Below are positions 36,907 to 47,574 of a DNA stretch of 64,000 bases, in pieces. The stretch covers positions 186,001-250,000 of the forward strand of contig NZ_CP025257.1 in assembly GCF_002843565.1 (NCBI RefSeq), written 5' to 3'. Source of the DNA: Mesoplasma syrphidae (GTDB lineage: Bacteria; Bacillota_I; Bacilli_A; Mycoplasmatales; Mycoplasmataceae). The notes under the pieces were generated by a model that saw only the letters and a list, made by a program, of their open reading frames with translations, did no database searches and had not been told where the DNA came from. Both the position numbers and the translations under genes were made by a program. Position 1 is the stretch's first letter; the number at the start of each line of letters is the position of its first letter.

Positions 36907-38115
36907 ATGAATTATAATCAAAAGAAAACTTTAAATGACATTAAAGTTAATGGTAAAACTGTTTTGGTGCGTGTTGATTTTAACGTGCCATTAAAAGATG
37001 GTGTAATTACTGATGACAACCGTATTCAAGCGGCATTACCAACAATTAAACACTTAGTTAAAAACGGGGCTAAAATTGTATTATTTTCCCATTTATCAAG
37101 AATTAAAAGTGAAGAAGATAAAGCTACTAAATCTTTAGCACCAGTGGCAAAAAGATTGGCAGAAGTTTTAGAGCAAACTGTTAAATTTGTGCCTCAAACA
37201 AGAGGGATTGAATTAGAAACAGCTATCAAGAGTTTGCAGGCGGGAGAAGTCTTATTATTTGAGAATACTCGTTTTGAAGATGTTAAAGATGGTGAAGTTG
37301 TTAAGGCTGAATCCAAAAATGCGCCAGAGTTGGGAAAATATTGAGCATCATTGGGAGATGTTTTCGTAAATGACGCATTTGGAACTGCTCATCGTGCACA
37401 TGCATCAAATGTAGGAATTTCAGAAAATATTGAAGAATCAGCATTGGGATTTTTGGTTCAATCCGAAATTGAAATGTTGGGCAAAGGAATTGATACTCCT
37501 GAACGTCCATTTGTAGCGATTTTGGGTGGAGCAAAAGTTTCTGATAAAATCGGAGTTATTGATCACTTATTAACTAAAGTTGACAAAATTTTAGTTGGTG
37601 GTGGAATGACTTATACATTTATGAAAGCGTTAGGTCACGAAATTGGATCTTCTTTATTAGAAGAAGATAAAGTAGAATTAGCTAAGACATACTTGGAGAA
37701 AGCAAATGGAAAAATTATTTTACCAGTTGATTCAGCTTGTGCATCAACATTTGCTGATGTTGAGCCAACATTTTGTGGTTTAGATGTTCCTGCAGGTTTG
37801 ATGGGGCTAGATATTGGGCCAAAAACTATTGAGTTGTTTCAAAAGGAATTAGCTGGAGCAAAAACAGTTGTTTGAAATGGACCAATGGGAGTTTCAGAAT
37901 TTGAAAACTTTAAAGCTGGAACAGTTGCTGTTTGTGAATCAGCTGCTAAATTGGAAAATGCCTTTACATTAATTGGTGGTGGAGATTCTGCTGCTGCTGC
38001 GATTAAATTAGGATTTAGAGATGATTTTTCATGAATTTCAACTGGTGGAGGAGCATCACTACAATATATGGAAGGTAAAGCTTTACCAGGAATTGAAGCA
38101 ATATCTAATAAGTAA
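36907..38115 (+). CDS. pgk: Phosphoglycerate kinase
   Basis: 402 aa. It makes ATP from 1,3-bisphosphoglycerate. [11 protein letters not shown] near residues 22-32, the substrate-binding [11 protein letters not shown]-like segment ([12 protein letters not shown] near 156-167), [12 protein letters not shown] and the nucleotide-binding GPMGVSEFE are present, and the C-terminal GGGDSAAA and STGGGASL loops complete the fold. A GAAGGAG site precedes the ATG. Next enzyme after gapA in glycolysis but with its own promoter and terminator. Confidence 0.98.
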
Positions 38116-38130
38116 TTAATTATTAGAACA

Positions 38131-38164
38131 AAAAATGAATTTCAAATGAAATTCATTTTTTTAA
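38131..38164 (+). terminator. Intrinsic terminator after pgk
   Basis: Stem AATGAATTT / AAATTCATT with loop CAAATG, A-run before and T-run after. Confidence 0.88.
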
Positions 38165-38254
38165 TTATATTAATACAATATTACTAAAGATTGGTTAGGG
38201 GTTTAAGCTGATTCCATAATCTTGTATAATTAATTATTGAATGGAGTGAGTAAA

Positions 38255-38959
38255 ATGTTTAATGGCAAACTTAAGGCTGAGGATGGAGCTATTGTTATTA
38301 TTTTAATAATCTTTATATCCTTACTAATTTTACTAATGATAGTTGGCAAATTGATAATTTTTGTTTTTGGTAAAATATCAAAATCGGCATTATCAGGCGA
38401 AGAAGTTTTAAAGCGTTTAAAGCAATCACGTGGGCAGGATAAGTTAACGATACAAATAACTAAGCTTAATTTTTTAACTGCTTTGTTTAGATATAAGCGT
38501 CGAACTGATACCCTACAAGTATCACAAGCTAATTTCAAACAGGCAAACCTAAAAGGAATCTTTGAAATCCTCAATGCCTTTGATCAAATGGAAGAATACA
38601 AAATTAATAGCAAAGAAAGTTCTTGACAACTAAAGGGGCTTGTTGGACTATTTGGTCTGGGGATAGCGACATTAATTGCTGTAGTTTTAATTATAATTTT
38701 TGTACCTCATGAAAACAATCCTAATAAAGTGAATACAGCAATTCCGTTTGGATGAGCATTTGCTCTAGAAGTTTTGTCAGTCTTTGGTTGAATGATTTCT
38801 GTCTTAGTATTTTTATGATGAATGAATATTATTCAAAATAAAAAAACCAATTTATTAGAGCTCGCAAAACCAATTTTAACAAAAACCGAGTACATTAAAT
38901 TTAGAAAATTATTGTCTATTTGATTGTGTATTCCAATGTCTTCGAGAATTTTAATTTAA
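38255..38959 (+). CDS. Membrane protein, function unknown
   Basis: 234 aa. One long hydrophobic helix near residues 13-38 (AIVIILIIFISLLILLMIVG), a basic cytoplasmic stretch, then two hydrophobic segments near 130-152 and 166-190. The start at 38255 has GGAGTGAG upstream; a TTG 18 bases earlier is in frame but not favoured. Several TGA codons read as Trp. No known motif. Not recognised. Confidence 0.65.
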
Positions 38960-39361
38960 ATACTTTATTAGCGTATTTATCGAGTATTACAAATAAAAAA
39001 AATAAATAAATGTCAAGACAAAATTAATATAAGTTGTTAGATGTTACAGGAGCCGAATACTAGTATCCTTTAAAAGAAGAAACTATCAATAATATTATAT
39101 GCCCGTGAATGCCATCAAACAAAAGACAAATTACGACCTCTTTAAGATAACATTAATTAATTTATATGTCTTCAATTAAAATTATTCAAGAGTCCTGAAA
39201 TATTTAAATTAGTTGATACTTCCATATTTTATTTTTGCTTTCAAATCATCCTTTGCAAAATAAATTTTTTTTTACCATTTCCTGTAAAAAAAATAGCAAA
39301 ATTTAGTATAATTTAAAAATAAATATTTATGAAATAAATTATATAGAAAGAATATATCAAA
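38960..39361. other. Gene-free stretch of about 400 bp
   Basis: No ORF longer than about 25 codons with a ribosome site is seen on either strand. A TATAAT at 39307-39312 near the right edge can serve the small membrane ORF that follows. A minus-strand stretch around 39090-39150 weakly resembles the end of a decayed transposase, but stops interrupt it. Confidence 0.6.
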
Positions 39362-39547
39362 ATGAAAGTAATTGCCCGAATTTGAAATTTTTTTATTCTG
39401 TTTGTAATTTGTGTTTTTTATGTTGCAAAGTATATAGTTTTTTCAATTTATTGAGTTGGCGCAAATTTTTTTCCAATTATTTTTAAAATTTTAGTTTTCT
39501 TATTTGGTCTATTTATAATTTTTTTAATTATTGAAAATCTTATCTAA
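39362..39547 (+). CDS. Small two-span membrane protein, function unknown
   Basis: 61 aa, almost entirely hydrophobic with two segments near residues 7-30 and 36-58; two TGA codons read as Trp. It has a TATAAT 50 bp upstream, a weak AGAAAGA site, and a strong terminator directly after its stop, so it forms a complete small transcription unit. No family recognised. Confidence 0.5.
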
Positions 39548-39588
39548 AAAAACTATGGAGATGCGATAATGCATGCCCATAGTTTTTT
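39548..39588. terminator. Bidirectional intrinsic terminator
   Basis: Stem AAAAACTATGG / CCATAGTTTTT, 11 bp, with an inner ATGC/GCAT hairpin in the loop. It separates the small ORF from the convergent membrane protein gene. Confidence 0.85.
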
Positions 39589-40534
39589 ATCTTGCTTGTT
39601 TTTGTTGTTCAACTCTGGCAACGTTCTCATTGTATTTAATAACAACACGACCATCACGAGCTCAAATCCCAGCAATACATTCAACTGAAATTCTAACAAT
39701 CATCATAACATAGTAGAATGTAAAGACAACATTTGCTAAAGCTCACATAATTGCAAAAGCTTTCATAAATCCGCTTTCTTGACCCATTTTTTGGAATAGA
39801 TCTGCAATTGCTCCCAATAGTCTAATAATTGAGATAATGATTAATCATACTAATTCAAGAGTTGCAACAATTAAAAACATAACTGCTACACTGTTCATAA
39901 TTTTACTTGCAGTAGTATTACCATCAAAAATCTCTTGTTTATTTCCACCATAGAAAGTTAATACTCCAATTGCACCAAGAGCTGTTAAACTAATTAAAAT
40001 TATAAAAGTCACTAGCCCACTAGTATTTGCCAAAATATCAGCAAAACTAATTCCTGTTGCACCAAAAGCACCTGTCAATGCTGATAACAAGAATCCTCCT
40101 AAACCAAGGATCCCTCCTACTAACATTGTCAATCCTAAAACTCTTGATAAGAATCAACGTGGTTTAACTGTTGAAACAGTTTCCATATTTCTAAATTGCG
40201 TTAACACAAAAGGAGTCAAAAATCCTCCTAATGTTAATGATAAAACTGCTAAGATATAACGGTTAGCAATTATTTCTTGATCATCGCTTTCTTTAACAAA
40301 TTTACAAATAACAATAGCTGTATAAATCGTTTTTCATACCATGTATAAACAAACTGCCAAAACAATACTTCATAAGATTTTAGATTCAACAAAATTTGGG
40401 TCTGTCACAGCTAAATTTTTTAATTGATCATTAATAAAGTAAAAAGCAGCAATTAATCCGATTACGGCAATTACTGTTCCTAATATTTGGGCAAAAACAA
40501 TAAACCCACGTGGAACAATACTTTGATTTCTCAT
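39587..40534 (-). CDS. Polytopic membrane protein, function unknown
   Basis: 315 aa with about seven hydrophobic segments (for example residues 9-31, 54-75, 89-107, 128-150, 160-185, 205-232 and 262-290) and a short basic tail. Part of the middle is rich in Gly, Ala and Leu. AGGAGAG lies upstream of the start. TGA codons in the middle and C-terminal part encode Trp. I see no transporter or enzyme signature and do not recognise it. Confidence 0.7.
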
Positions 40535-40638
40535 ATTTTCTCTCCTTTCGTAACCATAATAATTATATCTTAAACACAAAAAATAACCTATCTTTACAAT
40601 AAGTTATTTTTTAGCCTCTTTTGGTAATTTATTTTATT

Positions 40639-42429
40639 TTATTTATCACTTGGTTTTTTATTTAAAATAACGGGAATAATCAATGGATTACGACGTTTAG
40701 TTTTAAAAATATATGGCGATAAAGATTGTTTGATTGCTTGTTTGATTGCCCCAAAAGTTGGCTTTGGAGAATTAAGAACTTCCAAAACAGCATTAGTAAC
40801 AATGTTAATTGATTCACCAATAACATTTCCTGAATCACGAACATAAAAACTTCCACGAGAAATAATTTTTGGTTGACTTAATAATTTATTAGTTTGTGAA
40901 TCAATTGAAACGACAACAGAAATTAAACCATCGCGACTTAAAATATCACGTTCGCGAATTACATTTGAAGCTTGACCTGTCATGTCCTTACCATCAACAT
41001 ATATTGCATCAGCTTCTATACGTTTTTCGACTTTAGCATGTCCGTTCAGCAATTCTAATACATCACCGTTAGCCATAACAAATCCATGTCCTGGCTCCAA
41101 ATTAACAGATTCAGCAGTTTCAACATGTTTTTTCAACATTCTAAATTCTCCATGCATTGGCATAAAGTAGTTAGGTCGCAATAAGCTAAACAATAATTTT
41201 TGTTCTTCTTGACTAGCATGCCCTGAAGAGTGAATCTTATTGTTTGCTGAGTTTTCAATAACAACTGCTCCAACACGAGTTAAACGGTTAGTTAAACGCT
41301 CAACATCAGCACGGTTACCAGGAATTGGTGATGATGAGAAGATAACAGTATCACCAGGCTTAATATTTACTGATTGATGCTTTCCTGTAGCGATTCTTGA
41401 CAAGGCTGCCATTGGCTCTCCTTGTGAACCAGTCGTAATTACCATGATTTGATTATCCGGATATTTATCAATGTCATTTGGCTTGATAAATTCTTTTTCA
41501 GAAATTTTTAAGTGTCCCATTTGACGAATTATTTTAATAATACGCTCAATTGAACGACCCAAAATCACAATTTTACGGCCATAACGATTAGCTGTTTCAA
41601 TAATATGTTGAATACGGTGAACATTTGAAGCAAAAGTAGTAATCATAATACGTCCTTTTGCCTTTAAAAAAAGTTGATCAATGTTTTCAATAATTCCCTT
41701 TTCACTTGGAGTATAACCTTCAACTTCAGCATTAGTTGAATCTGCCATTAAAAGCTCAATTCCTTTATCACCCATTGCTGCTAGTTTATTTAATTCTGTA
41801 TAATGCCCTAATGGTGTTCAGTCAAATTTGTAATCTCCAGTTGAAAAAATATTTCCATTAGGAGTTTCAACTAGAATTCCAAAAGCATCAGGAATTGAAT
41901 GGTTTAAAGCAGCAAAACTTACACGCAAGTTGCTTGATTTTCAAATATCATCAGCAACATATTCTTTAACGACTGTCTTGCCAGTTAATTTATTTTCTTT
42001 TAAACGATCACGAACTAAGGCCGAAGCTAATTCAGGCGCATAAATTACAGGAATATCGACTTGTTTTAATAAATAGTGTATTCCCCCAATGTGATCTTCA
42101 TGACCATGAGTTATAAATAGAGCCTTAATTTTTTTTTGATTTTCTACTAAATATGAGTAATCAGGAATAACTGCATTAACTCCTAACATTGTTGCATCTG
42201 GAAATTTAACTCCAGCATCGATAATAATAATCTCATTATCGTATTCAACAACATATGTGTTTTTACCAATTTCTTCTAACCCACCTAACGCAAATACTTT
42301 GGTAGGAATTTGAGTTGTCGCATATTGACGTTTAACTTCCTTTTGTTTAAAAACAAATGGCTTAATTTCTTCTTCATCAGGTTTAGCTGGTGATTGCTTA
42401 TTTTCAGTTACTTTTAAGTTTTTTTCCAT
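40639..42429 (-). CDS. rnj: Ribonuclease J
   Basis: 596 aa. Metallo-beta-lactamase/beta-CASP nuclease: HGHEDHIGG near residues 107-115 (metal ligands), further His and Asp residues in NHSIPDA and STGDYKFD, beta-CASP motifs in [21 protein letters not shown] and [10 protein letters not shown], and a C-terminal domain of about 130 residues. RNase J has 5' exonuclease and endonuclease activity and is central to mRNA decay and rRNA maturation where RNase E is absent. The start at 42429 has AAAGG upstream. Whether it is the J1 or J2 paralogue is not clear. The leader holds two 12-bp palindromes. Confidence 0.95.
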
Positions 42430-42783
42430 AATGATACCTTTCAATTTTTGATATAAAGGGCCCTTTTACATAAAAATTCTAATACTTTAGTTTGATTCAT
42501 TTTCAGCTCAAATTAATTTATTAATATTTTTTATTCTCTATCAGCATTCTTTCAGCAATTACCTTTTTAGGCCTAAATATATTTTCTTAAATAATTTATA
42601 CCACAAAAATAGACTTTTTTAACTTTTATTGAAACATTATCGATTCAAAAGCCCTTTTTTTAAAAAATATGCAAAGCTAAAAAAAATTTTAGAAAATCTT
42701 TCAAAATTTCTTCAGCAAAATTTGGAAAAAAATACTATTTTCATTTGTAAATATGTTTATGGGTTTTTCAAAAAAACTTTGGT

Positions 42784-42789
42784 TATAAT
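42784..42789 (+). promoter_or_regulatory. -10 element upstream of the nrd riboswitch
   Basis: TATAAT about 10 bp before the A-rich start of the leader. No good -35 is seen. Confidence 0.5.
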
Positions 42790-42809
42790 GATAAGCAAAT
42801 AGAAACTTA

Positions 42810-42865
42810 TATAGTGTAGCAAAATGGGCTACAGACTCCACCCCTTGCCAAACGTAGGGACTATA
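42810..42865 (+). promoter_or_regulatory. Purine-class riboswitch, probably 2'-deoxyguanosine-sensing
   Basis: The aptamer has P1 TATAGT / ACTATA (42810-42815 with 42860-42865), P2 GTAGC / GCTAC (42816-42820 with 42828-42832), and P3 CCCT / AGGG (42842-42845 with 42856-42859). The loop L2 (AAAATGG) and L3 (TGCCAAACGT) sequences, the ACTCCACC junction and ...GGGACTATA resemble the M. florum 2'-dG riboswitch I recall. Junction position 51 is C rather than the U of guanine riboswitches, and the ligand-pairing C in GACTATA is at 42861. It lies upstream of nrdF-nrdI-nrdE, as in Mesoplasma. No clear T-rich terminator is seen downstream; the expression platform is unclear. Confidence 0.85.
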
Positions 42866-43084
42866 GGTTAAACTTTTGCATACACAAAATGAGTTTCTGT
42901 TTGAAAGAGAAAAAGTGTTAGCTGAATGGAAAAGTTAAAGATATACAATATTCATGGCAATTTAATGCTGTTTTCTTTAAAAATAGGCAATATAAAATAA
43001 AACAGATAATAAATTATATCGATGCTAGTTTACTAAGCCTCGACTTTATTTAAACTTATCAAATTATGAAAAGGAAAGGTTTTT

Positions 43085-44104
43085 ATGTCAAATAATAACA
43101 AATACTACCAAGAATCGGTATCACCATTAGAGTATGCTCTAAATGGCTTTAATAGCAAATTACGTTCTGTCAATTGAAATTTTATTAATGATGAAAAAGA
43201 TTTAGAAGTTTGAACTAGGGTTACTCAAAACTTCTGACTCCCAGAAAAGATTCCGGTTTCAAATGACATTGTGTCATGAAAAACACTAACTCCTGAATGA
43301 CAACAACTAGTTACCAGAACTTTCACTGGATTAACTTTATTAGACACTATTCAGGCAACTGTTGGAGATACAGCTCAAATTAATAATGCATTAACAGATC
43401 ATGAGCAAGTTATTTATACCAACTTCGCATTTATGGTTGGTGTACATGCACGTTCATACGGAACAATATTTTCAACTCTATGTTCAAGCGAACAAATAGA
43501 AGAAGCCCACGAATGAGTAATTGAGACTGAAAGTTTACAAGCTCGTGCTCGTGCCTTAATTCCATACTATGTTGGGACTGACCCTTTAAAATCGAAAGTG
43601 GCCGCTGCAATGATGCCAGGATTTTTACTATATGGAGGATTCTATTTACCATTTTATTTATCTGCTCGTGGGAAAATGCCAAATACTTCTGATATTATTC
43701 GTCTAATATTAAGAGATAAAGTTATTCATAACTACTATAGTGGTTATAAGTATCAACGCAAGGTAGAAAAACTATCACCTGAAAAGCAGGCAGAGATGAA
43801 AACCTTTGTTTTTGATCTATTGTTTGAGCTAATTGATTTGGAGAAAAATTATTTGACAGAGCTATATGCTGATTTTGGACTTGCTGAAGATGCAATTAAA
43901 TTTAGCGTTTACAATGCAGGTAAATTTTTACAAAATCTAGGATATGATTCACCATTTACAGAAGAAGAAACACGTATAAAACCTGAAATTTTTACTCAAT
44001 TATCAGCTAGAGCTGATGAAAATCATGATTTCTTTTCAGGTAATGGTTCTTCATATGTTATGGGGTTGTCTGAAGAGACTGAAGACGAAGATTGAGAGTT
44101 TTAA
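43085..44104 (+). CDS. nrdF: Ribonucleotide reductase small subunit, class Ie-like (metal-free variant)
   Basis: 339 aa. NrdF supplies the radical for NrdE. Asp87 (LLDTIQ), His121 (VHARSY) and His215 (KVIHNYY) remain, but the three metal-ligand Glu positions are replaced: Val118 (FMVGVH), Pro178 (MMPGF) and Lys212 (RDKVIH). This V-P-K set is that of the class Ie proteins of M. florum and some mycoplasmas, whose radical is a modified Tyr (DOPA) made without metal. The equivalent Tyr is Tyr125 (HARSY). The nrdI product should activate it. AAAGGAAAGG precedes the ATG. The end runs through a TGA to a TAA at 44102-44104. Confidence 0.96.
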
Positions 44105-44108
44105 AGCA

Positions 44109-44582
44109 ATGCATAAGGATGTTACAAAAGTTGCAACTAAAAATGTTGTCAAACCCAGTGGACCGATTCATGTAGTTTACTTTTCTTCAATTTCCAATAA
44201 TACCCATCGTTTTATTCAAAAATTGGGAATTGATAACTCACGTATTCCGTTTGAAATTAATGAGGAAATTTTAGTTAATAGTGACTATGTTTTGATCACT
44301 CCAACTTATAGTGGGGGTGGAAATTTAACTGATGGGGCAGTTCCAAAACAAGTTATTAAGTTTTTGAATAATAAGCAGAATCGTGATTTTTGTCGTGGAG
44401 TAATTGCTTCAGGAAATACAAACTTTGGTGATACATTTGCTTTAGCAGGACCGATTATTTCAAAGCGGCTAAATGTCCCACTTTTATATCAATTTGAATT
44501 ATTAGGAACAAAAAATGACGTTGAAACAATCAGCGAAATTATTAAAAATTTTTGAGGGGAAAATAATTATGAGCGAAAATAA
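44109..44582 (+). CDS. nrdI: NrdI flavodoxin-like activator
   Basis: 157 aa. The FMN-binding loop YFSSISNNTHRF near residues 24-35, TPTYSGGG near 64-71, and the GNTNFGDTFALAG region near 102-114 are typical of NrdI. It makes superoxide from O2 for class Ib and Ie small subunits; in class Ie it drives hydroxylation of the Tyr. It starts 4 bp after nrdF with no good ribosome site, so coupled translation is likely. The end passes a TGA (Trp) and overlaps the nrdE start by 14 bases. Confidence 0.94.
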
Positions 44583-46734
44583 AATTTTAACTTTGTCAGG
44601 AACAAATGAATCTGACGAATATATTGAATTAAATGCAAAATCGAAACTGTTTAGTGTGGGAAAAGATAACTTTAAGTTAGACTTAGAAGCGGCACGAGTA
44701 TATATGAAAAATCATGTAATTCCAAATACGAAAACTTTTAGAGATATAAAAGAAAAGATTACTTGATTAGTTAATAATAATTATTATGAAGCTGAAATTA
44801 TTGATAGTTATGATTTAGATGCTATTGCCAACTTATACACTAAAGCACTTAAATATAACCATGAGTTTCCTAGTTTCATGGGAGCACTAAAGTTTTTCAA
44901 CGCTTATGGATTGAAAACTTTTGATGGTAAGCAATATTTAGAAGATTATGAATTACGAGTATTAATGTGTTCTTTATTTTTGGGAGACAGTGACATTAAC
45001 AAGGCAAGTAAAATTTTAGATCAAATGATGTTGGGAAGATTTCAACCAGCAACGCCAACTTTTTTAAATGCCGGAAAAAAACAACGCGGGGAATTCATAT
45101 CTTGTTATTTAATTCGTGTTGAAGATAATATTGAGTCAATTGGAAGAGCAATTACTACTTCATTGCAATTGTCAAAACGTGGTGGTGGAGTTGCTTTATG
45201 TTTAACGAATTTGCGTGAATTTTCAGCACCAATTAAGCAAATCCAAAATCAAGCGACAGGGATCATTCCAGTTATGAAAATTTTAGAAGATTCTTTTTCC
45301 TATGCTAATCAACTGGGCCAACGACAAGGAGCTGGTGCTGTTTATTTAAATGTTCATCACCCTGATATTATGAGCTTCCTGGACACTAAACGTGAAAATG
45401 CCGATGAAAAAATTCGTATTAAGTCGCTATCTTTGGGAGTTGTTGTTCCAGATATTACTTTTGAATTAGCAAAAAACAATGAAGAAATGGCGCTGTTTAG
45501 TCCTTATGATGTTGAGCGTGTTTATAAAAAGGCTATGAGCGATATTTCAATTACTAAAGAGTATTACAATATGCTTAATAATCCTGAAATTAAAAAAACT
45601 TTCATTAGTGCTCGTAAACTATTTCAAACAATTGCTGAATTGCATTTTGAAAGTGGATATCCATACTTGTTATTCGACGATACTGTTAACAATCGCAATG
45701 CTCACGCCAACCAAGGGCGTATTGTCATGAGTAACTTATGTAGTGAAATTGTTCAAGTAAGTACCCCAAGTGAATTTAATGTTGATTTAACATACAAAAG
45801 TATTGGAGACGACATTTGTTGTAACTTAGGAAGTGTTAATATTGCTAAAATGATGGAAAGTGGCAGCGAATTTTCAGAAGCTATTTTTAACTCAATATGA
45901 GCCTTAAATCATGTTTCAAGAAATAGTGATTTGTCATGTGCTCCTTCAGTTGAACAAGGAAATCGCAAAAATCGAGCAGTGGGATTAGGAGCTATGAACT
46001 TACACGGTTTTTTAGCAACTAACAAAATTTTTTATAACTCACCTGAGGCAATTGATTTTACAAATATTTTTTTCTATGTAATGGCTTATCATGCTTTTAA
46101 GGCTTCAAATGAATTAGTAAAATCATTTGGAGCATTCACAGATTTTGAAAAAACTCAATTTGCAGATGGAAAATATTTTGAAAAATATACCAAATGTGAA
46201 CCATCAAAATGGTCACCTCAAACATCTCGAATTAAAGAAATTTTTGCACAGTATAATATTGAAATTCCAACGCAAGAACAGTGAATTTTGCTAAGCGAAA
46301 AAATTCAAAAAGAAGGAATTGCTAATTCGCATTTAATGGCAGTTGCTCCAACAGGATCGATTAGTTATTTATCATCATGCACTCCAAGTTTGCAGCCAGT
46401 TGTAGCTCCAGTTGAAGTTCGTAAAGAAGGTAAATTGGGAAGAGTTTATGTACCAGCCTATAAAATTGATTTTGAAAATATGGGATACTACGCAATGGGT
46501 GCATACGAAGTTGGACCAAATCCAATTATTGATGTTGTCGCTGCTGCTCAACAACATGTTGATCAGGCAATTTCTTTAACTTTATTTATGACTGATCAGG
46601 CAACAACTCGTGATTTAAATAAAGCTTATATTCGTGCTTTCACAAGTGGTTGTGCATCAATTTACTATGTTCGTGTTCGTCAAGAAGTTCTTGAAAATAG
46701 TGAAAATTATGAATGTGATGCTTGCGTAATTTAA
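44569..46734 (+). CDS. nrdE: Ribonucleotide reductase large subunit, class Ib type
   Basis: 721 aa. NrdE reduces ribonucleoside diphosphates. The catalytic Cys lies in SNLCSEI near residues 389-395, with NLGSVNI after it; the substrate Cys pair includes FISCYLIR near residue 180. The ATP-cone is reduced, and the C-terminal CDACVI holds the shuttle Cys pair used by the reductant. A GAGGGG site lies upstream inside nrdI. It ends with a strong terminator. The order nrdF-nrdI-nrdE is usual in mollicutes. Confidence 0.97.
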
Positions 46735-46740
46735 CTATAA

Positions 46741-46793
46741 AAAAAGTTTTAGAAACCATCTACAGGTTTCTAAAACTTTTTTTTTTTTTTTTG
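46741..46793 (+). terminator. Strong intrinsic terminator after nrdE
   Basis: A 17-bp perfect stem (46741-46757 with 46765-46781) with loop ATCTACA, followed by a long T-run. Confidence 0.97.
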
Positions 46794-47574
46794 TAAGACA
46801 CAACTATATATTCATGAAGCAAATTATTTTACAATGCTATTTGTCTTCAAAAAAAAATATATGCACCGAAAAAGAGTGAAAAAAATGCTAAATCTTAAAG
46901 AGAATGGAAAAACCAAAGATAATAAAATATAGTCAACAATATGTACAATAAGTTTAAAACCAAAGTCAAACATGACAAAAAAATAATAAAAACTTTATTG
47001 AAGAGTTAAAAAGTCTGCGAAAGATAGATAGAGAGAATAAAGTTTTAAAATTTATTCGTCGCAGATATACAAATACTTGAAACAAATTCTGAAAAACTTT
47101 TAAAAATACTTAATGTCCAATTTGGATAGTTAAAAAATGATATATGAGAAAACTTAATAAGTCTTAATAAAAAAAATTTACTTGTATTTGAAATATTTGG
47201 CTTTGTGTTTAAGACAGAAGCAATAAATTTAAATGCGTTTAGAAAAAAACTAATAACAAAATATTTTATCGGCCTTTTAAAATAGGGCTGTTACTTTATT
47301 AATAATTGTTTATCAATTTGAGCCATATTACAAACAACTGAAGTTGTTAAATAAGTTTCTTGAAGTAAATTTCTGAAAATTAACTTTCTAAAATATAAAA
47401 TATTAGAGCTAACTATTGTTCAAAGTCTTTGTAAAAGTTAAAAAAATACAAACTTAAACTGCTTGTATTTTTTATTATATATTTGATTAAAAATGCGATA
47501 TTTTATGATTTGGCATAAGTGTTTAATACTATTTATAGGAAATGAAATTAATTTTAACACTATATTTTAAAAGC
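46794..47574. other. Gene-free stretch of about 780 bp
   Basis: No ORF with start and ribosome site is seen on either strand even with TGA as Trp. A plus-strand stretch at 46958-47120 is open and Lys/Glu/Leu rich (EELKSLRKIDRENKVLKF) but has no start codon, and it could be a decayed coiled-coil or transposase fragment. The rest is AT-rich with no clear structure. Confidence 0.6.

Noticed and set aside
39090-39150. Minus-strand stretch reading a little like the end of an IS3-type transposase
   Set aside because: Only a few weakly matching residues, with stops in the frame. Too little for a mobile element call.
42784-43084. NrdR-type operator before nrdF
   Set aside because: I looked for paired ACA-type boxes and found none; the riboswitch accounts for the leader better.
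46958-47120. Open Lys/Glu-rich frame after nrdE
   Set aside because: No start codon, no ribosome site; a transposase-like coiled coil cannot be shown.
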